From Orobanche coerulescens (lineage: Eukaryota > Streptophyta > Magnoliopsida > Lamiales > Orobanchaceae): 64,000 nucleotides of DNA. The DNA lies in contig CM065802.1 of NCBI GenBank assembly GCA_033398695.1, positions 80,772,096 through 80,836,095 of the forward strand, in the 5' to 3' direction. The position numbers and the translations under genes are program-made. This document shows positions 1 to 12,180 of this stretch, one piece after another. Every line of letters begins with the position of its first letter. The first letter of the stretch is position 1. The notes under the pieces were generated by a model. It was not told the origin of the DNA, made no database searches, and saw only the letters and a program-made list of their open reading frames with translations.

Positions 1-108
1 ATATTTACACATTGAGAGAGTTTAAATGATTAAGAGGAAAAAATATTTCGATCAATATAAAATAATGTGATATTTACTATTGTCCGAGATAAATGAAAAT
101 AATTATTT

Positions 109-484
109 TTACAAATTGCGGAAGACCTCCCTATAGACTACATTTCTTGTTGTGGTAGATATGTTGTTCTCTTTGTCACATATCAAGATTTTGAGACCTT
201 TAGATGAGTAACCCTTGATAAAGTCACATGTAGTTGACAGTGGCAAAAAACAGTTTCCTTAGAAATAGTCCAACGTGGGTCAATGATTGACTTTGACTCT
301 TATTTATGGTCATTGTAAATGACACAATCAAGGGATATTGTCTTCTTGTGAATTTCACCGGTAGCCTGAAATCAGAAGGTGTCAACGACATTCTAGGAAT
401 TAGTGCTCGATGTCCTGTCTTACTTTCTATTAGAATCTCAGCTTTAATGACATAATTCCCCAGTTTTGAATGATCTGATTCCAT
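109..484 (-). pseudogene. Helitron PIF1-like helicase, C-terminal fragment
   Basis: The minus-strand translation holds the end of a PIF1-type 5'-3' DNA helicase as found in Helitrons. Seen: a stretch with RMSLTPSD, then RRQYPLIVSFTMTINKSQSQSL, the late helicase motif region (usual form NKSQGQSL, here with S for G), then HVGLFLRK. The frame breaks near 224-236. A second frame continues with KGLKILICDKEN and stops at 109-111, close to the usual end of such proteins. The Walker A and Rep/HUH parts are absent, and upstream DNA (485-1165) has no helicase homology, so this is a truncated copy. The nearby RPA-like pseudogene supports a Helitron source. A cellular PIF1 gene is unlikely given the Helitron-type wording of the motifs. 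Confidence 0.75.
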
Positions 485-1165
485 TCAAAAATTTAAGACT
501 GATGTGGTATGAAGTTTTATATAAGTTTAATTTTGTTTTTTTAAACATAATAAAAGAGTGACTCACTTTACAGCTTCTGGAAACCCTAGTTATTCGGGAG
601 TATCATATAAAAGACTCCAACGACCACTTCTTCTCATTTCTCCCAACTTGAGCTGAACCTTAGAGTGAGAGACCTGTTTTTCGCCGATTAACATGACCTC
701 CCACCGACTTCCCATTTCTCTCACATTTCTTCTCCAAAATGCTGATACTATCAACCTTCCATCTCCAATTCCCTGGTAGTAAACCGACCGTGACACAATA
801 TCAGCATCTTGAAGAAGAAACCCATATGAATGGCTCACACACCTTTCTTCAAAGTTAAGTCTGTATCTCTCTCCCCCTTTAATATTTTTTCCATTATCAA
901 GCTCGATCTATGATATATATAAGATGTTTATTCTTTATTATTTTTTTTATTTGGATGAAAATTTTTTATTTAGTATTTAAGATGCTGATAATTATATGTA
1001 GGCTTTTTATTATTTTTTTTTTCAGTTAACCGATGTGTTGATATTTTTTTCCCCATATTTTTTTTAATCAAAGAAATATGATTTGGATCTGAGGTAATTT
1101 ATTAGTTTTTTGTTTTAATTGTTTCATATATAATAATTTCCATTTTTTTACTACTCGGATGCATA
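485..1165. other. No gene recognised between Helitron relics
   Basis: AT-rich DNA with T-tracts (about 930-1150). A short open frame at 590-838 on the minus strand has no recognisable domain. No Helitron 3' hairpin plus CTRR end could be identified with confidence. Confidence 0.4.
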
Positions 1166-1189
1166 TTGGTCGATGATCCTCCGTTCTCT

Positions 1190-2047
1190 GCATCTGTTCT
1201 ACACGCGTTCCCCACAGAGTATGGCAAAGCTTACGTGACCTGCATTGGAATAGGTGGATGTTTAGTTAAATTCAAATTCTCCCGATTGATTTTGGAAAAC
1301 ATTAAAATATATACCAACTCATTGTCTTTCAAAATAATGTCTGAAAACGTTATCCCGCGCCCATTCTTGTTGGTGAACTTCTTTCATTCAGAAAATTTGA
1401 CAACCAATCCCGTAATATATGCATTAATATACATAATCGTTTATTATAGTCTGTGAAAATTTTCTGTTCTAAAATTCAAAAATTAATATATCTTACCATA
1501 ATATTTTCCTGTGATAATATTTGTGCTCGTTTGAAAATCAGCAAAGCTTTTGAGCACAAATCTAAAATTTGGGAATTTTTCGCTCGGATCCTCATAGATG
1601 AGAGTTGAGCCGCATATGTTTATCATGAATGGTGCATCTGTTGTCGAATATGGCATGTCATTTAAGGCAACAAAAAATTTAGACATTCGCTAAAGTTTTC
1701 CTTCTTGCAACATGGGTGTGCTTGGTTACCCAAGGTTTCTTTATCTGAGCGTGTATCCTATCTCTCTATAAACAGAAATATTAGCAGTTCATATTGAAAT
1801 TTTGGGAATTAACGTATCTAAAAACTAATAACATGATGTAAATGAATCTGACTGTTTCATTGTGCGATATGCATTCAATTGTTTTGATCTCTCTTCCAGT
1901 AAAATCAGGTACATCATATGATCTGACCAGGCGTAACTTCATATTCCATCCAAAATTTTTGGGTTTTAGATCATTTATATTGCTCCACATCGGCATGATT
2001 TTTTTATTAGTTGTAGAGTGGATTTTCGAAGCTAATGTGTTTTGCAT
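1190..2047 (-). pseudogene. RPA70-like OB-fold protein (DUF223 type), Helitron-associated
   Basis: Three minus-strand segments resemble the plant RPA 70-kDa-like proteins carried by Helitrons. Segment 1 (from 2047): about residues 22-55 read INDLKP..W..KLRLVRSYDVPDF..., then TIECISHNET, the first OB fold. Segment 2 (about 1686-1497): KFFVALNDMPYSTT and EKFPNFRFVLKSFADF, typical of the second half of that fold; a GTAAG donor-like site follows. Segment 3 (about 1400-1320): GLVVKFSE, then KKFTNKNGR and ITFSDIILKD, matching the next OB fold but carrying an in-frame TGA. Segments are separated by intron-like AT-rich DNA. RPA-like proteins bind single-stranded DNA. The stop and missing downstream parts indicate a pseudogene. 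A decayed host RPA paralogue is the alternative. Confidence 0.6.
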
Positions 2048-2075
2048 TCCTAAAGCATCTATTTATAAAGTTTAG

Positions 2076-2660
2076 GATCGAGAATGTGTAGGTTGTGGGT
2101 TTGTCCACTACTTGGCAGTTTTTGATTGGGCAGTTTGGCGGTAGTGGGTTTGAACACAGTGGCAGTTATTCACAAAAAATTTCGAAAATCTAATATATAT
2201 TTTTCTGAATCAGTTTTTCTTGGCGGATAAATGGACATTTTGTATAGTTTTAGACAAAAATAATGATAAACTGCATATATCTAACTCGATCAGTCTATAC
2301 AGTTTTTCTGGTAGTTTTTCTTTACAGTTCGTATAGGGTTTTTTGATTAGTTTTCTAGATCAGTTATAGTTAGTATAAAATATTTCAAAAATGCAAGGGA
2401 AAATGACTATACTGGATCACTCTACTGTTTTTGGAAGTTTTTTTGTAAAATAATTGACTATATAAATTTTCGACAGTTTTTTGTTTGTACAGATTTCCGG
2501 CAGTTTTGCTGTCAATATTCTGTATAGATTTTTCCATATAATTTTTTATAGATTAGTTAAAAGTAAACTGAAATTGGGCGGGAGCTCATTAATGGAAAAT
2601 GACTATACTCTTTTAATATATATATAAAGATGTTACTCTGAATATATATCTTCTAGTGGA
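2076..2660. repeat. Low-complexity CAGTTTTT-rich stretch
   Basis: Intergenic DNA with many irregular copies of CAGTTTT/GGCAGTTTT and TATAGTTTT words. No coding domain seen. Confidence 0.45.
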
Positions 2661-3836
2661 GAAGTGCATATGTAAGAGCCTAGTTTTCTCAAGAAAATCA
2701 GTAGGAGTATTGATTAAAATAAGTTCTTTGTGTTTTATTTTTAATGCGGTAAATTTCCAACAATGTAATTATAATAAATAATTACAGAAAGTTGCTACCT
2801 ACTACAATATAACTAAACAATATTTTGAACTTGAAAACAAAAAATAAACCAATAGCAGGCGACTAAAAATCTTTTCGTAAGACTATCTTGGCCCGTAGAA
2901 GAGCAGATGACTCAGGCAAGAATTCCTGAAGATCCAACTCTGAAATGTTTCTGAGTAGGTGCTCTCGAAAACTCAGAACTCCGACGAACGTTTAAGTGCT
3001 GGAAATTAGGTATGGAACTAGAGAAAGAATAAATGCTGTAATATGATGTGCAAATGAAATGCACAGATCCACTTTCATAGAGTCCAAAACTACTCCATCA
3101 TGTGGGAGGTTATTGCACGTTAAGGCCCCATTAATTACATATAATCCTTTAACTCAGGAGTCACCTCAATAAGTGGCATTAACCAACTTAAATTCGTAGG
3201 TTACAGCCGTAGGAGTATGAAGAGTCATGTTTCCGAAGGAATACTTGAAGTTTGGGTTAGTCTCAGTCCAAGCTCGCAAGTCCCATGTCGCTCAAGTCCA
3301 ATGGGCAAGAATCAAGAACCAAGTACCAAGGTCTAAGGTCCACGGCGTAGGAATACTTTAAGTCTGAGTTAGTCTCAGCTCAAGCTCACAAGCCCCATGT
3401 GCCCAAGTCCAATTGGCAAGAACCAAGAACCAAGTACCAAGGTCCACGGCCCGAGCCGAGCCGATCGACGGGCGGGCGACAACGACAGCGGCGGCGCGCT
3501 CGCATGGGCTTCTCAGTGCTGGCCTACTAGTGTAGATTACTAGCGTGTTGAACTATTCATACCCGTTCTTACTAATAAGCTAGTCAAGGGTTCATTTGCG
3601 AATGTGGGACCTTTCATATCCCACTTTAACTCTTCATTTAATTCAATTAAATGGTCAACTTTAATTATTTATTTTCCACTCACAGAAAATCGATTTTGAG
3701 AAAAAATAAAATCCCACGTTTATCTCCTCGAAATATAGATTCACAATTTATAATTTAATTTTTTAAATTAAATATTTTGCTAATAATTACTAGTTTGAAA
3801 TTAAATCAAAACTCGTTTTTTAAACCAATTTCCAAC
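2650..3836 (-). repeat. LTR-like relic, probably copia
   Basis: The plus-strand right end TTTCCAACA (3828-3836) is the reverse complement of an LTR start of TGTTGGAAA type. Inside are features I associate with plant copia LTRs: a stretch reading GTGGGATATGAAAGGTCCCACAT on the minus strand and a GC-rich CCGAGCCGAGCCG block. The left edge is unclear, no second LTR is visible and no target duplication was found, so a solo or partial LTR is the best guess. Confidence 0.35.
3229..3455. repeat. Imperfect tandem duplication, about 112 bp
   Basis: Two adjacent copies share GAATACTT.AAGT.TG.GTTAGTCTCAG, then AAGCTC.CAAG.CCCATG and CAAGAACCAAGTACCAAGGT. It lies within the LTR-like relic. Confidence 0.6.
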
Positions 3837-4021
3837 ACTAAAATATGTGTTGGGTGTCGTAAACCGATATATGTCACAGTTGAATCTCATATGTGCTGTT
3901 GTTCATCTTGTTTGATCGTGTCTTCTGCATCAGGGTCATCTCCAAAAGTAATTTCCAGTTCTTAATCTAGTTGGCGATATTTACATAAATAGAAAAAATA
4001 GAAAAATTGTTATACAATGAT

Positions 4022-4026
4022 AATTT
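4022..4026. other. Target site duplication AATTT (left)
   Basis: Matches 11303-11307 on the other side of the copia element. Confidence 0.8.
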
Positions 4027-4263
4027 TATTTCAAGAGAAAGTAGAAAGACTGTAAATAGAGTCAATCAATTGTATTCATAACACTGATAGAGGGGCATTT
4101 ATATAGGAATTACAATGAGAATCCTTCCATACATAGGATTCCTAGATAAGGTAAGACATCTAATAGGATCCTACTACCTCTAGAAGGATCTAGAACCTTC
4201 CATCTATGTATCTACAACCAGTATTAGGTAAGACACTTCACGAGAATAATAATTCCCGGCACA
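4027..4263 (-). repeat. 3' LTR of copia element
   Basis: Ends in CA at 4262-4263 (TG on the minus strand). The outer edge reads TATTTCAAGAG where the other LTR has TGTTTTAGGAG, so the terminal dinucleotide has mutated. Confidence 0.85.
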
Positions 4264-4273
4264 CTCCCCCTGT
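4264..4273 (-). other. Polypurine tract
   Basis: Minus strand CAGGGGGAG directly abuts the 3' LTR. It would prime plus-strand DNA synthesis. Confidence 0.75.
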
Positions 4274-4900
4274 GTCGAGCACTAATACAACAATGGTGCA
4301 GAAAATGTTGCCTTCGTAAAAACCTATTCCAAGCCAAAATAAAACCCCATGGGAAAAATAAAGGCTTGATGAGGAAAAGATTGCAACGCACCAACATAAT
4401 ATGTCATGTATACTCCCCCTGAAGTATACATAATGACTCCCCCTGATGAGTACCTCAAATCATAGGAGTCAGATGCCAAGTTGCCCTCACAACTAGACCA
4501 AGAAAAAACCCAGTGGGAAAAATACCTCTTGGTCTAAGTTGAACAGAAGTACAACGCATCATTGTATGGATGTTCTCATAGGTCGCCTTGTTAAAAACCT
4601 TACCAAGTGAAAACCCAATAGGAAAAACAAACCTTGATCTAAGGACAAAAAGAGCGCGACACATCCAAAGTGCAGAGTCGCTAAAGACTTATCCGAAAAT
4701 CAAGTTTGCTAAAGTCTTGACCTCCATGCACTAAATCAGTCAAAACTTTTTCGATTCAATAGGTATCAACAAAACTGTAGGAATTCTGAAAACTAGACAC
4801 TCATAGTTTTTCATTCACATACAGTACGTAACCTACATCATCTTGAGCAGATCACAAAACTCTATCGAAGTTGACTCAACAAATTACCGGACATATCCTG
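4274..4900 (-). pseudogene. Degenerate RNase H end and 3' tail of copia pol
   Basis: On the minus strand, TGYV (near 4890) matches the start of the copia RNase H block, but frames break immediately after. Further on, GFSLGKVFNKATYENIHT and GIFPTGFFLG (4664-4455) belong to the conserved post-pol tail of many plant copia elements, where a GGTTTTTAA(T/C)(G/A)AGGC-type sequence lies before the polypurine tract. No functional protein remains. Confidence 0.5.
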
Positions 4901-5658
4901 TCCTACTTTGCAATAATAGTCACATGTCACTCAACATGATGGATGTGATCAAATAGTTGGTTTCCTTGAAAAGTAGACATAAGCTTTTCCAATGGTACCA
5001 ATTTCACCATTTTCCAACAAGTGAGCTGCCTTATAGGTCATATGGGAGATAGACCAATACATTCTGGGCAAATTCGGGTATTGATATTCAAGTGTCCTTT
5101 TATCGAGATAGAGCGAGCTTCAAGCTTCTCGTCAATCACAGACATTGCATGAGCGCATCCTAGACCATCATCACAGTGGCTTTACCGGATTATTATGAAT
5201 GAGTACATCGAGTCAAACATGAGTACATAATACCGTACTTTTCTCTTAGACTGCATCATCACTTAAGTGAGCCAAATCTTATTATGACTTCGACTAGTCA
5301 TTGGGAATCATATAGGCATTACTTTATCATCTCTTAGGGAAACCGTCCCTTAGATTGCCTTAAATCGATTGATGAATACGCATCATCAAGTGTCCCCAAG
5401 ATCCTTTCATTCTTAACTTTGGATTTAGCGGAATCTCTTAGTCTCACAAGAGTACATCACTATAAACCCTTAGTTTTACACGCAAAAGCTTCGTATCTCT
5501 TCCAAATCAGGTATATACTTAGTATGCGTTCCTGATGCGCTCTGTGGTCAGGAGCTACTTGATTTGAGTCTGATCCACCATGAGATCCTTTCATCACTTA
5601 ACTTAGTTTCCCACTAAGATAAGATTTAACCACAAGCTCCACGTCAGTTTTTGATAAA

Positions 5659-5970
5659 CTATCTAACTGAAAAGATAGTGGATGATATAACATCCATTAT
5701 GATAGCAAAACTACGTTTCGTATCATCGTAGTCGATTCCAGTGCGTTCATGAGAAACCTCGTGCCATGAGGTGAGTTTAACTCCTTCTCTCACTCGCTTT
5801 AACAAAGTATATGGATAGATCTTATCTTTGGAGTGTCGGCACCACTTCAACAAAGGGCTATCAGTTTGTTTATACTGGAATCGCATATGTTTCCATTTTA
5901 GGCCAAGGCTACAACGTTGTAGATTTTCAACAAAGTATGGTTCGATTAAACTCACATTCCACGTCCTCAT
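5659..5970 (-). pseudogene. Copia reverse transcriptase fragment
   Basis: An open stretch of 103 residues contains LGLKWKHM, then GIDYDDT and IIMDVIS. These correspond to the G(Y)KWVF and GIDY-E/D-ET...MD.I blocks of copia RT. The intervening KARLVAQGF block is scrambled. The catalytic YxDD motif lies outside this fragment and was not found. It is a decayed remnant of the element spanning 4027-11302. Confidence 0.6.
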
Positions 5971-6239
5971 GTACCGGCTTTATTCATAGAGTACTCTTTA
6001 TGGATTGGCATTCATTGAGGCGTCCCCCAATAATGACTGTAATCCAGAATCACATGAGACAGATGAGTTCATTTGATCAGATGATCAAGTTTCATGTACC
6101 AAACTCGCATACATTCTTAGCGAGAGTATTTATCTAACCAAGTGGCATCCCAATACTCTATGAGATCCACGGCCTAGTAAAACCATCTACCACAATTTGT
6201 GGTGTTACCATATCACCATTTGTAGGTGACGAACGTCCA

Positions 6240-6760
6240 TGACCGGACACAATCCTTGCATATATATTTGCAGCATGTATTTAATCTCGTCACTTTAGGG
6301 AACTTGGTGAGGCACAGTAGGGACAAACTACGACAATTACAAGCCATTCTACTCGAACATGATCGTTCGCATCTCCCCCTAACGACGGGAAGTCTGGCTC
6401 ATCAAAGTGACTTACGAGATCGTCTGCCAAGGTATATTTTATACGGACTATGAGTGAAAGCGCTTGTCATATTCATCATTTATAACCCGTCATAATGCGT
6501 TGTGGTAACGCACTTTGGCACATGAACATATGGACGATAAAGGTTTTCAGTGTTAACACAATCCAATTAACAAAATGCATACGGTTACACTTGTAACTAA
6601 GCATTTGAATGATGATAGGTATAGGTGAATATGACATGTTGACCGATGCTACATAACCGTAGCTACTGGTATTGAGAATCCAACAAAACCGCCACCATGC
6701 ACCACCGGGATCGAACATAAAGAAATAATTGAACCGATGATAGGCCGTTGATTTTATCAA
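6240..6760 (-). pseudogene. Copia integrase C-terminal/linker remnant
   Basis: Minus-strand reading near 6420-6370 gives HFDEPDFPSLGGD, matching the HFDE..FP.LGG linker between integrase and RT in plant copia elements. Upstream, SALPQRIMTG (about 6515-6486) resembles the APPQRTKMG block at the end of the integrase. Stops and frameshifts separate the pieces. Confidence 0.5.
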
Positions 6761-9700
6761 ACTTATAGTGCTTGCTTGAAGAGTTCAGTCCCTTCACAAG
6801 CCCCAAACACCTCAAAATTTCGTGAGCATGTATAAACGGGTGTTTAGGATTCCAAAACCATCAACCTTGTGGTCAAAAACCGGTCGAAATGACATCGAAC
6901 TGGTCGTTGGGACGACTGGTGGTATGTGAAAACTTCATCTAAGTGGTTCACCTCCTTCCAAGTCTCCAAATAGCACCATAATTTCTGATAAGGTAGCCTT
7001 GGATATATGGAAGTACTCGTAAAAATTTCATTTGAAGACTTGGTCTAAAGTGGGTGAACCGACCTTTAGAATGACTGGTCCGCAAGTTAGACAACTATAA
7101 ACTCAGGTTACATCAACTTATCAATAATTGTCAAAGGAACCACATAACATATAATGTTATTACTTGAGTACGACCATTTGTGAACACCATCATAGCATCA
7201 TAAGCCACCCAGGCTAATACTTATGATCATATATGTATAAGGACTCGGTGAAAAGGGAGGACTCAGCACCATGTTTATGCGAGTCGCTACATTATTCTCT
7301 TTAGCATAGGAGGGTGTCATCTCCTAATCGTGCCAAAGAATAGGCTTAAATCAATGAACATGGCTAAGAAGGATCATTGGGGGGGTCTTTGGTGTTACAC
7401 ATATTTATGAAAATAAGACGCGGATGACATAAATATAATCATCGGTCATGAGCCCTGCTCATGACTCCACCAACGTACTTTGGTGTCTTTGATCCAACTA
7501 GTTTCTTTGTTCAAAGAAAATGATGTCCATGACAATACCGTGGTATATGGATCATCAAACTGTCTAAACTCCGGACTATTAAAGCCTAAATGTGTCAATG
7601 TCCCAATACATCTTCTGGTTACAAAAAATGATGCAAGCTGAACCATATTGACCCATGAATATTTTTCTTTTCACATATCCAATACAAGTGATGCATAAGA
7701 TTTTATTTCTCACAAATCATAATGAGATGCTATGACTGATACACTTTGTCATATATGTCATCGAGTCATAACATGGTTCAATTGTTACGCAACATATGTG
7801 ACTAAAAAACGCCATTCGGCATTCAACAACTTGAGCATTATACCACTCATTAATTGTGATGACCTAGTCATCATAGTCACAATGGATTTATAACACGAAA
7901 TCCAAAAATATTGTGTTCCTTGGAAATAGCTTAATACGTACTCAATTTCGCTTGCAAAATCTTTATAAACATGAGCATAGCGAACACTCTAACAACATAG
8001 AAATTTTATACCTGATACGATCAAAATGATTTATCATATTGAGTGCATAACATGACAAGATTATATGCCTAAGGGGCAAAATCACGACACAAGCATGGTG
8101 TAAAACTACCATGCATACGCTCGACCTTCTTATAAGGGTGCGTATTTTGGGCTTCCCCAAGGAAACTGTTTTTCAACATTTGAAAGATGATATTTTAGCA
8201 TACAATGCATACCAAAAACTGCATCATCTATGGCAAATTCGGCCAAAAATAGGTTGAAAAATATGTGTCATAAGACCACTTGCAAATTCAAGATGGGAAC
8301 CAAGTTGGTTGGGACAAAAGTTAGCACAATCGCCGGAAATAAAATTCTGCGCAGCTTGACCTTTATTCACTAAAACAGTGATAACTCACTTGTTAGGAAG
8401 GCTATGGATGAATGGTTAGATGTTTTGGAAACTAGACTTCCGTATCTTTCTATCCATATGTTGTGCACCACACGGATCATTAAACTCAGATCACAGTGCA
8501 TGTACTGCTTTAGTATTTCCCAAGTTTAGTGAGAAAACAAGGTTGAGACCATATCCAATGGCATAATTGTTGAAGCAAAAATATGGCAATGATAGCCATA
8601 GGTGCGTTTAAATGCAGCAGGGTGTTCGATTTCTTATCTCGACTAATGATCCTTTCGGTAACTCCGACTTGGTAGACTTGCAGAGAAAGTAGGAATGTCG
8701 GTACAGCTAAGGCTGTTTAAAAACCACTAATTCCGTTTGAACTTTCAAAGCATAAACAAATACCAAGGAGGATGCGCCTAATCATGATCAAAAGTGTAGA
8801 CAAAATCCACCAAAGTGCATCAAATCAACCAAGAATTTTAATTCTCAATTTGCAAGTATACATCATAATAGCCATGTTATATGGATGCAACGCGGTGCAT
8901 CAATATTAAGCATTTTGAACTATGAGAGATAATGAATATACCATAACCAACTCTTCTTGACCATCCAATAAGATCGACTAAATATAGTCAAATGTATAAG
9001 GCACATGCCTTTACAAATACTTGGAAAAGTATTCGGACCTATAGTCATACGAACTATAATCGAGATCAACGAATTCATGTACTTAACGCAATATGCCATT
9101 GCTTTACATGTTGAAATTCATGATAATTACCCGTACATTCTTTCATATATCATATTGCAAGGAGACGGTGCATGACTACACCCACATGCAGTATTTTATT
9201 TTAATAGGATGAAAGATGGAGTTTTCCAATTATGGGATTGGGTCAAGACCAACGTGGTGGTCGCTCAATTCAACGTGACAAATCCGTCACAAACCGATTT
9301 TAACCACGACATATCCGTCGCAATCGATGTTTGTCCCATTTGTACGTTACAAATTCGTGACTAATCATGAACAAGTCATAACTTTACCGTTACCGACAAT
9401 GTTTATTTGTTTTCAATTGTTGGTTTAAAATCGACAAAACGGCGACGTCAAATCGCACCCAAAACGCGGTGTATGCAACAACCACAAATATCGACTTTCA
9501 ACAATTATCCGTGACTCCCCCAGGACCGTCACATAGTTTACTTCGACATATGAGAGTGATACCACCTCTCATAGTCTCATCCACCGCAAAGTAGCATGGG
9601 AGATAAAGAACCCAAATACCCAATTCCCCCAAAAAAATTTCCCAAACGAGAGAAATTGAAAAACGGGAACTTTAATAAAATCTTACGCGAGTACACGGTT

Positions 9701-9900
9701 CCATCCTTGAACGGGATAATAAATTTGGCTTTTCTCCATAGCATGCACATCATCATGAATAATATATTTGCGTGAATACTCGGTTCCATATTTACTTGGA
9801 TCCTTGAATGGGATAATAAATATGGCTTCTTTCCATAGCGTGCATATCGTCATGAGCAACATATTTTCCTATATTCACGTAAAATATAAACATTGTAAGA
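6761..9900 (-). pseudogene. Unreadable gag/integrase part of the copia element
   Basis: By position this should hold gag, protease and integrase. I see no convincing zinc knuckle, DSG protease or DDE integrase, only short open frames such as 7446-7646 and 7963-8160. A local duplication lies at about 9700-9870. Confidence 0.4.
9700..9870. repeat. Tandem duplication, about 103-bp period
   Basis: CCTTGAA(C/T)GGGATAATAAAT.TGGCTT occurs at about 9707 and again at about 9811, each followed by CCATAGC.TGCA.ATC.TCATGA. Confidence 0.65.
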
Positions 9901-9956
9901 TTCATAAGTGTACAATCAATGAACAAATGAATCATTAACTAGAAAAATATGGAGAG

Positions 9957-11065
9957 TTGAGAAATGCCCGAAAAGGGCTACTGGGATCGATAATCGGCCG
10001 AAAAAGGACTCGGGAGCGGCGGTGCAGCAGCTCGGTATTGGATGAGGTCGGATCTCCATATTTCCTCGTAAAAATCTGTTTCTATTCAGAGACAGATTCA
10101 GTAAGCAACATTACTCAAAATCCAATCTTCACCGTTGAATATATAGATATTTGCGTTGGGAAGTTTCTGTCAAAATTTCAAACTGATCCGACGGTTAACG
10201 AATCGGAAAACATAATTTTGGTACGACTGCGATGTACAGAAAATTTACGTGCGGAAATTCTCGTTTCTCATTTTTTTTTGATTTTGATAGGTTTTGCCTC
10301 GACTGCACGTGGTTTTCAAACAGTAAATATCACATACATAAAACTGTTTGGACAATCCGACGGTGCTTCGATCAGATCGGGTCGCAACAGTCGGCTGGAC
10401 GATCCGGGCTGGACTGATCACGACGGAGCTCGGTTGGATCAGGCGCGGGAGCCGGGTTTGGCATAGCGTGGGCGATCGGGGATGGAGCTCGGGTCGTATC
10501 TCCTCTCTTTTTTGTGACTGTAAAAACCTGATTTGATGAAGTGGATACTGAAAATCGGGTCGAGCTCCAACTGAAGCTGACCTGGTCTTAGAAAAACGGG
10601 CTCGGAGGGGACTAGGCAAAAATAGGTCCGATTTCTGCTCCTGTGTCGCGGACGGGTTCGGGTCAGAAGAGAAGAGTTGTTACGGGTATGGATTAGGGCA
10701 GGTGACGGGCTAAATTTCACTAAGATTCGCGATCGGATCTTGAACCCGATCTGAGGCGGACGAAGCGGATCAGGCTTGGAGGTTGGCTCTGCGCGGTGAT
10801 CTGTGATGAAGACGACCGACGGTTTGGATCGGAGGAATATGACTAATTGCAGGGTTCCAGACGCGGCGGCGGTGGAGGAAAATGGTGGATCCGATCTGTG
10901 CGTGGAAAGGAGGCGATGGGTTCGGGCGATTGGGGTTGAGATTTGTCGGAGGCTGGGGTTTCTCCGGTTCGATTTTTTGTTTTTTTTTCTTTTCGGAATT
11001 TTCAGAAAAAAAAAGCGGGAGAGGAAAAATTTCTTGCTCAGTTGGGGGACTACGTGCTGATAACG
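9957..11065 (-). other. GC-rich untranslated leader of the copia element
   Basis: GC-rich DNA next to the 5' LTR. Long open frames exist on both strands (9957-10466 plus, 10439-11104 minus), but neither has a recognisable domain and both look compositional. Comparable GC-rich leaders are known in this type of copia element. I read it as 5' leader, not a gene. Confidence 0.5.
11048..11065 (-). other. Primer-binding-site-like sequence
   Basis: Minus strand CGTTATCAGCACGTAG adjoins the 5' LTR. It resembles but does not match the initiator-Met tRNA site TGGTATCAGAGC; this TTATCAGCACG form recurs in some plant copia families. Confidence 0.5.
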
Positions 11066-11302
11066 TGTTTTAGGAGAAAGTAAAAAGACTGTAAATATAG
11101 TCAATCAATTGTATTCATAACACTCATAGATGGGCCTTTATATAGGCATTACAATGAGATTCCTTCCATACATAGGATTCCTAGATAAGGTAAGACATCT
11201 AATAGGATCCTACTACCTCTAGAAGGATCTAGAACCTTCCATCTATGTATCTACAACCAATATTAGGTAAGATACATCACGGAAATAATAATTTCCGGAA
11301 CA
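11066..11302 (-). repeat. 5' LTR of copia element
   Basis: On the minus strand it starts TGTTCCGGAAAT and ends CTAAAACA. A TATA-like TATATAA lies at about 11138-11144 on the plus coordinates. The AATTT duplication follows at 11303-11307. Confidence 0.85.
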
Positions 11303-11307
11303 AATTT

Positions 11308-11652
11308 TTATTTTTAGATTTTTTTCACTTACTTGCCATTTATTCAAGAAGAGAGAGAAGTATTGAGTTTTATAATACCTATGGCAACGTGACATGTCCT
11401 ATAGGAAATTTCTATCACCATTATATGTAAAAATTTGTATAAAATTACCGCTGTGACTCACATTTCATACCATGTAAAAATGATTATAGAAAATACCGTT
11501 TTGGCATATTTTTTGTTTTTGGCATTTCAATACTAGAAATTTATTTGGTTAGAAATGACCATTAAAAATCGCTTAAAGATTCAATCATATAGGTACATAT
11601 TTAGATTTTATATCAAGCGTAATTAGTTATAATATATACATAATAACAATGT
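11308..11652. other. AT-rich spacer, nothing recognised
   Basis: No domain, repeat edge or RNA gene seen between the copia element and the CACTA element. Confidence 0.4.
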
Positions 11653-11655
11653 GTA
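11653..11655. other. CACTA target duplication GTA (left)
   Basis: Matches GTA at 34501-34503. Confidence 0.75.
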
Positions 11656-12180
11656 CACTACTAGAAAAAATGGCTATAGTGACACTCAAAAACGTCACAA
11701 TATGTATGTAGTCTATTGTGACGCTTTTGATATAGTGACGCTTTTCAAAAGCGTCACCTGATTTGGTGTTTCAATAGCTTATTATTGTGACACTTTCAAG
11801 GCGTCACAACAGATATCTATTGTTACACTTTCTTTATATATTGTGACATTTTTTTTGCATCACATCAGTTAGATTTAGTGGCGCTCTTTTCGCATTTTCG
11901 TGACACTTCTGACGTCACAATAATACGTTATGGTGACACTTTCTGACATCGTAATAGTATACTATGGTGAAACTTTCTGCCAGTTGTTGTGACACTTGAA
12001 AGGTGTCACAACAGATACCTCTTGTTATGCTCTCCTACTTTTCATGCATCACGTCAGTTAGTTTTGTTGACACTTATTGGAGCATTTTGGTGTTTGGCCA
12101 CAAAATAGTGTGCTGAAGTGATACTTTTTAACATCACATAAAAATTCATAACTACTTTATCTACCTCTTTTAGTGACGCA
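11656..12180. repeat. CACTA left TIR and subterminal repeats
   Basis: GTGACGCTTTT, AAAAGCGTCAC and GTGACACTTTC variants occur in both orientations at 15-60 bp spacing, typical of subterminal transposase-binding repeats. Confidence 0.75.

Larger units (their letters stand above)
4027..11302 (-). mobile_element. Ty1-copia element with intact ends, coding region dead
   Basis: Two direct repeats of 237 bp (4027-4263 and 11066-11302) are flanked by the 5-bp target duplication AATTT (4022-4026 and 11303-11307). A polypurine tract lies just inside the left LTR and a primer-site-like sequence just inside the right one, so the element runs on the minus strand. LTRs differ at roughly 18-19 of 237 positions by eye (about 92% identity). 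The 6.8-kb interior retains only scattered traces of integrase-RT linker, RT and RNase H, with many stops. Either it decayed after insertion, or it was already non-autonomous and moved in trans. Confidence 0.85.

Noticed and set aside
4274..9900. Scattered short frames as small host genes
   Set aside because: They lie between paired LTRs with a target duplication, and the recognisable ones match copia pol blocks.
9957..11104. Overlapping long open frames (169 and 221 residues) as host genes
   Set aside because: They lie in the GC-rich leader of the copia element, overlap on opposite strands, show no domain, and the minus one runs into the LTR.
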